From DAOPZC01 sp035353175 (GTDB taxonomy: Bacteria > Verrucomicrobiota > Kiritimatiellia > RFP12 > UBA1067): a stretch of DNA of 61,571 nt. Under the pieces are notes generated by a model. It made no database searches and was not told where the DNA came from. It saw only the letters and a list, made by a program, of their open reading frames with translations. Positions 30,736 through 39,067 of this stretch are shown piece by piece (the stretch's first letter is position 1; every line of letters begins with the position of its first letter). The translations under genes were made by a program, and so were the position numbers. Location of the stretch: NCBI GenBank assembly GCA_035353175.1, contig DAOPZC010000023.1:1-61571 (forward strand). The letters run 5' to 3'.

Positions 30736-32895
30736 TCAGAACAGATTGAAGCGACGGCGCAGGAACCACTCGGCAATCAGAAGCGTCACGAGGAAGAGAA
30801 AGAGCGCTGGGTTTTCAAAAATCAAGAATTCCTCGCGTAGGACGATGTTCTTTCTGACCGCATCGGCCAGGCTGTCTTCGAGGGCCGACGCGTCGTCAGG
30901 GCCGAAAACATGTCGCTCGCTACTGTAATTGCGGAATGTCGCGCGGTCAGAACGGATATGGGTGCTTTCTGACAAGACGTCGCCGACCAGCAAGAGTTGG
31001 TTGCGCGAACGCAACAGCGCTTTGTCGTCGTGAGAACTGACGCGCAACACGTATCGCCCGGGTTGCAACCCGGGCAGCTCGGCCATGAAACTGTCCGTCC
31101 GTCTGTCGAGCGTGCGGCTGAAGATGGGCGTGTCGCGGTCGATCGGAAAGACGTCGGCCTTCACGGTCAGTGCTTGCCTGTCGCCGTCCGGATGGCGCGC
31201 GAGGACTGTGAGGGCCACGCGCTCATCGGCCGTGAGCTCTGTCTTCTGGAGCGTCACCTTCAGCAGGTCGGCATCATCATCGACTCTTTTTGAAAAGGAG
31301 ATGAGTTGCCGCCAGAAACGCCCGAAGTTGTCATCCCGTTTGTCGGGGATTCCCCACAGGTGAAAAGTGTTGCTCAGAAGTGCGACGACCTTGCCGCGGC
31401 CATAGGTGTGCCATACGAGCAGGGGGTGGCGCGTTTCGCCTTCGGCCCAAAGTTCGACTTTTGCAGTTGCCTTGACAGCTTTTACCTGATTGATGCTTTT
31501 GAGCGTGAAATCGGCGGAGGCGCTGTTGTCTGCGATGATGGCGCGGACCTGGCCGGCGAAGGCGTCATTTGCGGCTGGATCGGGCTCGATCCTGAATGTG
31601 CCGGAAAGGAAAGAGTCCTCAAGGTTCACGACCGGCAGCAGACGGAGCAGAGGTGAATCGGACGGGAGCTTGCCGAAGGAGTCGCTGCCGGCGAGGCAGA
31701 TGAGCGAACCGCCCTTGTCCACATACTGTTCTAGCGCGAGCGCTTCGGAGGGCGTGAGCAACTCGCCATTGTGGGAGCCTAGAATCAGGCAGGTGACACT
31801 CTTGAGCGCGTCGGCATTTTCCGGCAGGCCCGACTGGAACAGAGGGTTCATCTTGCGCCCCATCACCCGATAAGTGCCGGCGGAAACGCGATAAGCGGCC
31901 GTGAAGACGTTTTCCTCATCTTTCGTGAATTCTCGCAACAACGGCCGGAAACTGTTGTTGAGAACCGGAAAATATGCAGCGACATCCTCCTTCGCGGTCA
32001 CAACCTCTATGGCGAATTCGCGGCGGTTGTTGAGGTCGGAGACCTCGTCCTGCAACACGTCGCACTCGATTCGGATAAGGTGTATCCCCGTTTTGGAGAA
32101 CGCGGTCTTGACCGTTTCAAAATGCATTCGACCGCAGTTCAAAACGGGGGTGGAGGCGTAGATCGGCAGGCCGTCCACAAGCACGCGGAACGGAATGCGC
32201 TGCTCGGTGGCGCAGCCTTGCATCAGGAGCGGAACTTCCAGATGCAGCTCTTCGTTTTCGCTGAGTTTGACGGGGCATTTGAACGGTTCGATGCCCACGT
32301 CTTTCACCTTCGCGAGATCCGTTCCCGTCTGCACACTGATGACCGGCACGGCGAGTTCGCTGCCGCGGAATCCAGAGTGGTCGATGCCGTCGGTTAAGAA
32401 AACGAGCGCCGCCGTGCGGTTGAGTCCGATGTCTTTGTCGACGCAGGCCACGGCCTGCTTGAAATCGGTGCCGCCGCCGGGTTTGAGCGCCGCGAATGCG
32501 GTTGTGTCGCTGTGCCGCTGTGCCTGGCGGTCGAAGGTGTAATAGTCGATGGGGTAGTCGGCAAGGCGGTTAAAGCGGTTCTCCAGCAGGCATGCGGTCG
32601 CCTTTTCCAGCCGCGACAGGCCATTGGGTAAATCGCGCGTGGCCATGGAGGCGGAACGGTCTAGAAGGAATACGATGTGCGATTTCTCGAGATTGCGTTC
32701 CTCAATCAGGCGTCCGGGGCACAGCAGCATGAGTGTCACCAGCACAACGCTGATCATGCGGAGGACGATGAGCAGTGTGTGCTGCCACGGTGCCACCGCA
32801 GGGTTTCGGCGACGGTAAGAATAGATGCTCGCGCTGACCGTCAACAGGAGCGCGACCAAGATGCACCACAAAGGCAGTAGCGGGTAGAAATTCAT
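30736..32895 (-). CDS. Membrane-anchored von Willebrand A-domain protein with C-terminal anchor
   Basis: 719 residues from the ATG at 32895, which gives two N-terminal membrane helices (about 5-24 and 41-59). The frame is open a further 40 codons. The VWA domain follows at once: HIVFLLDRSASMA holds the metal-site D-x-S-x-S (D79, S81, S83) and FLTDGIDHSG the later Asp. The middle has a glutamine-amidotransferase-like, probably non-catalytic, domain (GSLICLAGSDSFGKLPSD, GRGKVVALLSNTFHLWG). The protein ends in a helix (ENPALFLFLVTLLIAEWFLRRR). This is the layout of large VWA/BatA-like proteins common in Planctomycetes and Verrucomicrobia. The usual MoxR ATPase and DUF58 partners are absent here. 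Confidence 0.78.
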   Translation of the reverse strand: MNFYPLLPLWCILVALLLTVSASIYSYRRRNPAVAPWQHTLLIVLRMISVVLVTLMLLCPGRLIEERNLEKSHIVFLLDRSASMATRDLPNGLSRLEKATACLLENRFNRLADYPIDYYTFDRQAQRHSDTTAFAALKPGGGTDFKQAVACVDKDIGLNRTAALVFLTDGIDHSGFRGSELAVPVISVQTGTDLAKVKDVGIEPFKCPVKLSENEELHLEVPLLMQGCATEQRIPFRVLVDGLPIYASTPVLNCGRMHFETVKTAFSKTGIHLIRIECDVLQDEVSDLNNRREFAIEVVTAKEDVAAYFPVLNNSFRPLLREFTKDEENVFTAAYRVSAGTYRVMGRKMNPLFQSGLPENADALKSVTCLILGSHNGELLTPSEALALEQYVDKGGSLICLAGSDSFGKLPSDSPLLRLLPVVNLEDSFLSGTFRIEPDPAANDAFAGQVRAIIADNSASADFTLKSINQVKAVKATAKVELWAEGETRHPLLVWHTYGRGKVVALLSNTFHLWGIPDKRDDNFGRFWRQLISFSKRVDDDADLLKVTLQKTELTADERVALTVLARHPDGDRQALTVKADVFPIDRDTPIFSRTLDRRTDSFMAELPGLQPGRYVLRVSSHDDKALLRSRNQLLLVGDVLSESTHIRSDRATFRNYSSERHVFGPDDASALEDSLADAVRKNIVLREEFLIFENPALFLFLVTLLIAEWFLRRRFNLF

Positions 32896-33038
32896 GTGCG
32901 TTATGAGAGCAAAATGTTCACCCTCCAGCGCCCGTGATGGCATCAGGCATAACGAAACCAATGTTCCACTGTGTGACCTCGGAAAGAGGCCGCTTCCCGA
33001 GAAGCCGTAAGTCATGCTTCGAGCGGTAGCAGGATCGG

Positions 33039-33785
33039 TTATCTCACTTCTGGAATGATCTGGACGAGCAGGTTGGTCACCTTTTCCGCATTCTTTTTGA
33101 AGACTTCAAGAATCGCATCCCAACTCACGGGCTCCTCGTCATCTTTCCAGCAGTCGTAGTCGGTGCTCATGGCGACGACGGCGTAGGGAATGGCCGCTTC
33201 GTTGGCCAAGGCCGCTTCGACTGCGACCGACATGTTGATGATGTCCGCTCCCCACATGCGGAACATGCGCGATTCGGCGCGGGTGGAGAAACGGGGGCCT
33301 TCGATCGTGATCACGGTGCCCGCGGCATGATGTCTGTAGCCGAGCTGTTCGCACTTGGAAATCAGCAGTCTGCGGAGGCCCTTGTCAAACGGTTCGGCCA
33401 TCGGCGTATGAATCGGCGAATGCGGCTCAAAAGATTCATGGAAGCTCATGTGCCGACGCTTGGTGAAGTCGATGAACTGGTCGACGATCACGAGATCGCC
33501 CCGGCCGATCTCCTCGCGGAGCGAACCCACGGCAGTCGTCGCAAGGAGATGCGTGCACCCCGCCTTTTTGAGCGCGTGGATATTGGCGCGAAAGTTCACC
33601 TGCGTGGGGGGGATGGTGTGTTCGCGACCGTGGCGGGCAAGAAGAACCACCTCGGTTCCGCCGATTCTGCCGTGCTTCAACGGCGAGGACGGTTCACCAT
33701 ATGGCGTGTTGACCCATTCGTCGCGCGGGTCCGCAAAGATGTCCGGATTGTCCAGACCTGATCCGCCGATGATCCCGATTCTCAT
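33039..33785 (-). CDS. mtnP: 5'-methylthioadenosine phosphorylase (purine nucleoside phosphorylase family)
   Basis: A 248-residue protein, standard length for trimeric MTA phosphorylase. MRIGIIGGSGLDN is the phosphate loop, LLARHGREHTIPPTQVNFRANI the second phosphate and sugar contact region, and TIEGPRFSTRAES with INMSVAVEAALANE the substrate-binding strand. STDYDCW is the purine-contact motif that MTAPs use for adenine. The enzyme cleaves MTA (and in many bacteria 5'-deoxyadenosine) with phosphate to adenine and a ribose 1-phosphate. Its start overlaps the stop of the aldolase gene by four bases. With the two genes upstream it forms a complete salvage path. Confidence 0.88.
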   Translation of the reverse strand: MRIGIIGGSGLDNPDIFADPRDEWVNTPYGEPSSPLKHGRIGGTEVVLLARHGREHTIPPTQVNFRANIHALKKAGCTHLLATTAVGSLREEIGRGDLVIVDQFIDFTKRRHMSFHESFEPHSPIHTPMAEPFDKGLRRLLISKCEQLGYRHHAAGTVITIEGPRFSTRAESRMFRMWGADIINMSVAVEAALANEAAIPYAVVAMSTDYDCWKDDEEPVSWDAILEVFKKNAEKVTNLLVQIIPEVR

Positions 33786-34390
33786 CCGAGTCCTCCTTGT
33801 GTATAAACCGATTTCACCAGAGAGAGTGCCTTCTCGACCGTTTCACCGTAAGCGATGATTCCTTCATCGTGACCGGCCGTCACAAAGATGCCGTGGTTCA
33901 CTCCGCACGAAACAACCAGCTTTCCGATGGCTCGTGCCAGCTCCGGTGTGCCGAAAAGGATCGCGGGGCCGGTCTCCAGGTAATGTTCGCTCCGCATCCG
34001 ATCGAAAAGGACGCGGCTGTGAATATGAATCACCGCGTTCACTCCCGGCAGCGCCCGATAGACAGCGCCGTGACTCATCGTTTCGGACGACGCATCGATC
34101 CGGCCGACCGATTTCACGCAGTTCTGATCGAGATCGAAAGAGACCACGTGTGCGTAATGTTCCTTGGAGAGTTCGCGGATTCCACCTGTGGCGCTTCCCG
34201 AAATAACGAACTGCGAAGCGCTCAAGCGGAGACTCACATTGCCGTAGCTGATGCCGTTGGGGTAGAGGCCGATCAGCCTGAGGTCGAACAGCTCCGTCCG
34301 GCACCGGTTCAACGTGCTGAAGTCCGGATGGTCGGGAATCATGCCTTCCTCACGCTGTGACCGATATTTGATATACCCTTCGTTGATCAC
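33782..34390 (-). CDS. Class II (zinc) aldolase, Ald2/DrdA-like
   Basis: A 202-residue protein of the class II aldolase/adducin fold. ISYGNVSLRL is the phosphate-site strand. DASSETMSH carries the catalytic Glu (E103, matching E73 of fuculose-phosphate aldolase), and AVIHIHSRVLF gives zinc ligands H122 and H124. The third ligand region reads TAGHDEG (H174) instead of the usual HHG. It overlaps both neighbours by four bases: mtnP downstream and mtnA upstream. In the DHAP shunt an aldolase of this class splits 5-methylthioribulose 1-phosphate or 5-deoxyribulose 1-phosphate to DHAP and an aldehyde. MtnB dehydratase is the alternative, but no other late methionine-salvage gene is present. Confidence 0.78.
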   Translation of the reverse strand: MINEGYIKYRSQREEGMIPDHPDFSTLNRCRTELFDLRLIGLYPNGISYGNVSLRLSASQFVISGSATGGIRELSKEHYAHVVSFDLDQNCVKSVGRIDASSETMSHGAVYRALPGVNAVIHIHSRVLFDRMRSEHYLETGPAILFGTPELARAIGKLVVSCGVNHGIFVTAGHDEGIIAYGETVEKALSLVKSVYTQGGLG

Positions 34391-35496
34391 AGGCGTTTCT
34401 CCGGAAACAGACTGAGGATGCTTGCCTCGGTGGCATCGCAGACACCCCGTTCGCAGATCAGTCGGGTGATGAGCCGCGCCGGCGTGACGTCGAAGCCCCA
34501 GTTCCGCGCGGGGGTCGAATCCGGGCAGATCTGGACGGCCTCGATTCTTCCGTCAGCGGTTTTCCCGGTGATGAAGCGCACTTCGTCGGCATCGCGCTCT
34601 TCAATGGGTATGCTGGTGACGCCGTCAACGCGGTCGAAGTCGAACGTCGACGAAGGGAGCGCGACATAGAAGGGGATGCGGTTGTCTTTGGCGGCAACCG
34701 CCTTGAGGTAGGTGCCGATTTTGTTCGCGGCATCGCCGTTGCGGGTCACCCGGTCAGTGCCGGTGATCACCAGGTCGACCATGCCGTGCTGCATGAGGTG
34801 GCCGCCGGCGTTGTCTGGAATCAGATCGTGCGGAACGCCGTGCTGTCCCAGTTCCCAGGCCGTGAGGCTGGCTCCTTGGTTGCGGGGACGGGTTTCATCA
34901 ACCCACACGTGAACCTTTACGCCCGCATCGAAAGCGGCGTAGATCGGCGCCGTGGCGGAGCCGTAATCTACGAAGGCCAGCCAGCCCGCATTGCAGTGCG
35001 TCAGAATGTGGACCGTCTCGCCGTGTTTCCGAGCGGAGATCGCCTGGATGAGCGCCTTGCCGTAGTCGCCGATCCGGCGGCACGATTCCGCATCTTCGTC
35101 GGCAATGGTGTTCGCCGTCGCGAAGGCGGCCCTGACGGTTTCCGCACGGGTCGAACAGGCGCGTATCGCGCCGAGCTGACGGTTGACCGCCCAAGCAAGA
35201 TTTGAAGCGGTCGGACGGGTTGCCGCGAGCGTTGCCGCCGATTCCTCAATGAATTTTAAGTAGCCTTTATCCGGTGAGGTTAGCGCGGCGATATACATGC
35301 CATAGCCGGCCGTCGCGCCAATCAAGCCGGCGCCCCGTATGGTCATGTCTTGAATCGCAGCCCTGAAATCTTCCACCGTCCGAAGATCTCGAATGGCAAA
35401 CGCGTGAGGCAGTTTCGGTTGGTCGATTACCTGGACGGTGGCGTGGTCGCCCTCTTTCAACCAAATGGTGCGATAATGCTTTCCGTTAACAATCAT
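34387..35496 (-). CDS. mtnA: 5-methylthioribose-1-phosphate isomerase
   Basis: A 369-residue protein of the eIF2B-like isomerase family. MTIRGAGLIGATAGYG is the N-terminal signature. LTHCNAGWLAF carries the catalytic Cys (C168), DETRPRNQGASLTAWEL the substrate loop, and ITGTDRVTRNGDAANKIGTY the catalytic Asp (D248) with the NGD-NKIG box. It converts 5-methylthioribose (or 5-deoxyribose) 1-phosphate to the ribulose 1-phosphate. It is the first gene of the operon mtnA, aldolase, mtnP, with four-base overlaps throughout. No MTR kinase or mtnB/C/D/E gene is nearby. Confidence 0.9.
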   Translation of the reverse strand: MIVNGKHYRTIWLKEGDHATVQVIDQPKLPHAFAIRDLRTVEDFRAAIQDMTIRGAGLIGATAGYGMYIAALTSPDKGYLKFIEESAATLAATRPTASNLAWAVNRQLGAIRACSTRAETVRAAFATANTIADEDAESCRRIGDYGKALIQAISARKHGETVHILTHCNAGWLAFVDYGSATAPIYAAFDAGVKVHVWVDETRPRNQGASLTAWELGQHGVPHDLIPDNAGGHLMQHGMVDLVITGTDRVTRNGDAANKIGTYLKAVAAKDNRIPFYVALPSSTFDFDRVDGVTSIPIEERDADEVRFITGKTADGRIEAVQICPDSTPARNWGFDVTPARLITRLICERGVCDATEASILSLFPEKRL

Positions 35497-35542
35497 TTAG
35501 ACTCCAGCGCGAGCCGGTGTGAGACACAGCTTGAATGACCAT

Positions 35543-35572
35543 ATGATCGCCAAACCAGTGCGGATGAGTCAA
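35543..35572 (-). promoter_or_regulatory. Candidate promoter for the mtnA-aldolase-mtnP operon
   Basis: On the minus strand, TTGACT (35572-35567), an 18-base spacer and GATCAT (35548-35543), about 47 bases before the mtnA ATG. The -35 box is strong and the -10 box matches 4 of 6. Confidence 0.4.
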
Positions 35573-35613
35573 GTACGATTGACGCCGGAACGGGTTCTAT
35601 ATTTAAGACCGGA

Positions 35614-35642
35614 TTGCCGCCGTCGGCAGAAGCCGTTATAAT
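35614..35642 (+). promoter_or_regulatory. Strong candidate promoter for the first sulfatase gene
   Basis: TTGCCG at 35614-35619, a 17-base spacer and a perfect TATAAT at 35637-35642. Transcription would begin near 35649, about 20 bases before the preferred ATG at 35670. It is the best -10 match seen in the window and is divergent from the mtnA promoter. Confidence 0.55.
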
Positions 35643-35669
35643 GCGGCATGAAACGCGCGAGGGATGGCT

Positions 35670-37001
35670 ATGAATAAGAATTGGTGGGCTGCGGCCGTGT
35701 CACTGTGCATGTTCGGTGCGAGGGCTGAACAACCTAACATGCTTATTATACTGACGGATGATCAGGGTTACTCGGACGTCTCCGCTTACGGAAGAACCGA
35801 CGTGCGGACCCCCAATATCGACCGGTTGGCAAAAGAAGGAATGCTTTTCGTCAACATGCGGGCGAATTGTACCGTCTGCTCGCCCTCGCGCGCCGCGCTT
35901 TTGACGGGCCGCTACCCCGACCGCGTTGGCGTGCCGGGGGTAATCCGTACTCAGCGGGAGAATTCTTGGGGCTATTTAGATTCGCGAGTGTCAACGCTTG
36001 GGGACGAACTCAAGCGGGCCGGTTATCATACCGCATTGATCGGCAAATGGCACCTCGGACTGGAACCTCCGAACTTGCCGAACTTGCGCGGGTTCGACTT
36101 TTTTTGTGGCTTCCTCGGCGACATGATGGACAGTTACACCACGCATCTGCGTCACGGCAACAATTACATGCGGCGGAACGCGGAGACCGTCGTTCCCCGT
36201 GGGCACGCGACGGATCTTTTCACCGGTTGGGCCTGCGACTATCTGCGGGAGCGCTCGAAGGAAAAGGGGCCTTTCTTCCTTTACCTTGCGTACAACGCGC
36301 CGCACTTTCCGGTCGAGCCTCCCGCGGATTGGCTGATGAGGGTGAAGACGCGCGAGCCGGGCATGAATGACGTGCGGGCGAAGAATGTCGCGTTTGTGGA
36401 ACATCTCGATGCGGGGATCGGCCGCGTGCTCGACACCCTGCAGGAAAGCGGCTTAGCCTCCAATACCCTCGTCGCCTTCGCTTCGGACAACGGCGGCTCA
36501 CTGTCGCACGGCCAGTGTAACGCCCCTTGGCGTGACGGCAAACAAAGTCATTACGACGGCGGATTGCGCGTGCCGTTCGCTGTGCGTTGGCCCGGTGTGA
36601 TTCGCGCAGGATCGCGGTGCACATACGCCGGTCAGACGTTCGACCTTTTCCCGACGCTCCTCGAGGCGGCGGGCGCACCGCTTCCGGACGGACTTGATGC
36701 GGTGAGTCTTCTGACGGCGCTGAAGGGCACATCGAGCATTCGGTCGCGTGACCTCTATTTCGTGCGACGCGAGGGCGGCGTCGCTTACGGCGGCAAGAGC
36801 TATGAGGCGCTGATCCGAGGCGACTGGAAGCTGATGCAAAACGATCCGTATTCCCCGTTGGAATTGTACAACCTGGCAGACGACCCACAGGAAACGCGCA
36901 ACCTTGCCGGTTCTCAGCGGAAAATGTTCAGCGAGTTGGCCACCGCATTGCGCGCGCATATCCAACGCGGTGGCGCGACGCCCTGGCAAGCGCGGCCGTA
37001 A
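35670..37001 (+). CDS. Secreted type I sulfatase (formylglycine-dependent)
   Basis: 443 residues from the ATG at 35670, which has GAGGG six bases upstream; an ATG two codons earlier is also in frame. The signal peptide is NKNWWAAAVSLCMFGARA. LIILTDDQGYSDVSAYG holds the metal-binding Asp pair. NCTVCSPSRAALLTGR carries the Cys (C70) of the C-x-P-x-R motif that is oxidised to formylglycine. GKWHLGLEPP and FASDNGGS give further calcium and sulfate contacts. It removes sulfate from a sulfated glycan or other ester in the periplasm or outside; the substrate is not readable. A sulfatase-maturing enzyme must be encoded elsewhere. Confidence 0.9.
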   Translation: MNKNWWAAAVSLCMFGARAEQPNMLIILTDDQGYSDVSAYGRTDVRTPNIDRLAKEGMLFVNMRANCTVCSPSRAALLTGRYPDRVGVPGVIRTQRENSWGYLDSRVSTLGDELKRAGYHTALIGKWHLGLEPPNLPNLRGFDFFCGFLGDMMDSYTTHLRHGNNYMRRNAETVVPRGHATDLFTGWACDYLRERSKEKGPFFLYLAYNAPHFPVEPPADWLMRVKTREPGMNDVRAKNVAFVEHLDAGIGRVLDTLQESGLASNTLVAFASDNGGSLSHGQCNAPWRDGKQSHYDGGLRVPFAVRWPGVIRAGSRCTYAGQTFDLFPTLLEAAGAPLPDGLDAVSLLTALKGTSSIRSRDLYFVRREGGVAYGGKSYEALIRGDWKLMQNDPYSPLELYNLADDPQETRNLAGSQRKMFSELATALRAHIQRGGATPWQARP

Positions 37002-37047
37002 AGGTGCGATGCCCTGCTGGGGTGTTTGGGACGGAACAGCGATGGAC

Positions 37048-37076
37048 TTGAGTCGCACGGAGGTTTGTGGGACAAT
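37048..37076 (+). promoter_or_regulatory. Candidate promoter for the GH127-type gene
   Basis: TTGAGT at 37048-37053, a 17-base spacer and GACAAT at 37071-37076 in the 128-base gap after the sulfatase. The implied leader is about 47 bases. Confidence 0.35.
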
Positions 37077-37129
37077 CGGGGCACAGTCAAGAGGGCGGAT
37101 AATCGCTGTCCACTAACGGAGAATAGGTA

Positions 37130-39043
37130 ATGAAGACGAAATTGGTTTGGTTGGCGGCGTTTTCCGCCTTGCTCGGCACACTTCAGACGGGACTGGCGGC
37201 GGAGACGGCCGAAAAGGGACGTGTGACCTGCCGCATGGAGGACGTCCGGATCACAGGTCATCTCGGTGAGAAGATGAGCGCCTGCATCGCGAACAATGTC
37301 AAGACGACCGACGGCTCCTATCTTGCGGGCGTCTTTCTGAAGCATGAAGGGACCAGCGACTGGCGCACGGAGTTTTGGGGAAAGTGGATGCACAGTTGCG
37401 TTCCGGCCTATCGGTACACCCGGGATGAAGCGCTGAAGCAGAACATCGACGCCTCGGTCAAAGCGTTGCTGGCCGCGCAGCGGCCAGACGGTTACATCGG
37501 CAATTACAAGGACGAGTGCCACCTGCAGGGCTGGGACATCTGGGGCCGCAAATATACGATGTTGGGGCTCATGCACTACTACGACCTGACCGGCGACAAG
37601 GCTGTGCTCGACGCGGTCCGACGCGTGGCGGACCAACTCATCACCGAAGTCGGCCCCGGCGCGGCCGGCAAGATTCAGACCATCGGCATGCACCACGGCA
37701 TGGCGAGTTGCTCGGTGCTGGAGCCCATCGTCTGGCTCTTTAACCGGACGCAGGAAAAGAAGTACCTCGGCTTCGCGAAACACATTGCTGCTGCGATGGA
37801 GGACTTTGATGACAGCCCGAAATTGGTGAGCAAAGCACTGGCGGGCGTGCCGGTCGCCGAGCGGTTCCCACACCCGGATCCGTGGTGGAGCTGGAAGAAC
37901 GGCATCAAGGCGTACGAAATGATGTCATGCTATCAAGGGCTGCTGGAGCTCTATCAGGTTACCGGTTATGCGCCTTATCGGCAGGCCGCCGAAGCGACCG
38001 CACAGAACATCATTGACGCAGAGATCAATGCGGCGGGCTCCGGCGCGGCCTTCGAGTGTTGGTATCACGGGAATCGTTTCGAAACCGCGCCTGCCTATCA
38101 CATGATGGAAACGTGCGTCACCACGACGTGGATGCGGTTCTGCGAAACGCTGCTGCGCGTGACGGGCAAAGCAATCTACGCCGACCAGTTGGAGAAGACC
38201 GCCTATAACGCCTATCTCGCCACACTGGCGCGCGACTGCTCGACTTTCTCGAAGTATTGCCCGCTGAGCGGCACGCGCAGCCGAGGCAATGACCAGTGCG
38301 GCATGACGATCAATTGCTGCGCGGCAAACGGGCCGCGGGGTTTTGTGTCGATTGCGGAGTCTCTGCTGATGGCCGATGCCGAAGGCGTCATGGTCAACCT
38401 CTATCAGGCGTCGAAAGCCTCGGTCGTGCTCCTTTCGTCGCAGACGCGCGTGTCCGTTGAACAGGTGACCGACTATCCCCAGGACAACAAAGTGGTTTTG
38501 CACGTGTCGCCGGACAAGGAGGCCGCATTCGCATTAAAAATCCGCATCCCGTCGTGGAGCGCCAAGACGGTCGTGACGGTGAACGGCATGGAGGTTTCAG
38601 GCATGACGCCGGGCGCCTATCTCGCGTTGCACCGCACGTGGAAGGCTGGCGATACGGTGGCGGTCGCGTTTGATTTCACGGGACGCGTGGAAGGCAAGAG
38701 CGAACATTTCGCGCTGTTCCGCGGCCCCTTGGTGCTGGCGCGCGACGCGCGCTTCAACGACGGCGCGGTTGACCAGCCTGCCAAAATGCCGGAGCTCGGC
38801 AAACCGGTCGAAATCATGCCGGCCGAAAGCGGCAACAAGGACATTTGGCTCGCGTTCACCGTGATGCTGCAGACCGGCACCGACCCTGAATCCGCCGAAA
38901 TGAAACTTCATCCGGTGCATTTCTGCGATTACGGCTCTGCCGGAAACACGTGGCAGGCCGACTCGCTCTACCGCACGTGGCTCCGCAATCCCATGAACAT
39001 GATGGCGCGTCCATACGTCTCATACGATGTTCCGGTAAAATGA
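37130..39043 (+). CDS. Secreted GH127-type glycosidase (beta-L-arabinofuranosidase family)
   Basis: A 637-residue protein with signal peptide KTKLVWLAAFSALLGTLQTGLAA. An (alpha/alpha)6 barrel follows: DASVKALLAAQRPDGYIGNY and WDIWGRKYTMLGLMHYYDLTG are typical. YHMMETCVTTTW supplies Glu327 and Cys329, and MTINCCAANGPRG the Cys pair 396-397. These match the zinc ligands and the Cys nucleophile described for HypBA1 of GH127. Two C-terminal beta domains complete the usual architecture. Family members remove beta-L-arabinofuranose or related residues, for example from plant glycoproteins or rhamnogalacturonan side chains. Placement between sulfatase genes suggests a decorated plant or algal glycan. 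Confidence 0.85.
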   Translation: MKTKLVWLAAFSALLGTLQTGLAAETAEKGRVTCRMEDVRITGHLGEKMSACIANNVKTTDGSYLAGVFLKHEGTSDWRTEFWGKWMHSCVPAYRYTRDEALKQNIDASVKALLAAQRPDGYIGNYKDECHLQGWDIWGRKYTMLGLMHYYDLTGDKAVLDAVRRVADQLITEVGPGAAGKIQTIGMHHGMASCSVLEPIVWLFNRTQEKKYLGFAKHIAAAMEDFDDSPKLVSKALAGVPVAERFPHPDPWWSWKNGIKAYEMMSCYQGLLELYQVTGYAPYRQAAEATAQNIIDAEINAAGSGAAFECWYHGNRFETAPAYHMMETCVTTTWMRFCETLLRVTGKAIYADQLEKTAYNAYLATLARDCSTFSKYCPLSGTRSRGNDQCGMTINCCAANGPRGFVSIAESLLMADAEGVMVNLYQASKASVVLLSSQTRVSVEQVTDYPQDNKVVLHVSPDKEAAFALKIRIPSWSAKTVVTVNGMEVSGMTPGAYLALHRTWKAGDTVAVAFDFTGRVEGKSEHFALFRGPLVLARDARFNDGAVDQPAKMPELGKPVEIMPAESGNKDIWLAFTVMLQTGTDPESAEMKLHPVHFCDYGSAGNTWQADSLYRTWLRNPMNMMARPYVSYDVPVK

Positions 39044-39067
39044 GAAACGAGCGGTTGAGGCTTGCCG

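Noticed and set aside
37098..37103. GATAAT as a -10 box for the GH127-type gene
   Set aside because: No -35 box at a usable distance; the pair at 37048-37076 fits better.
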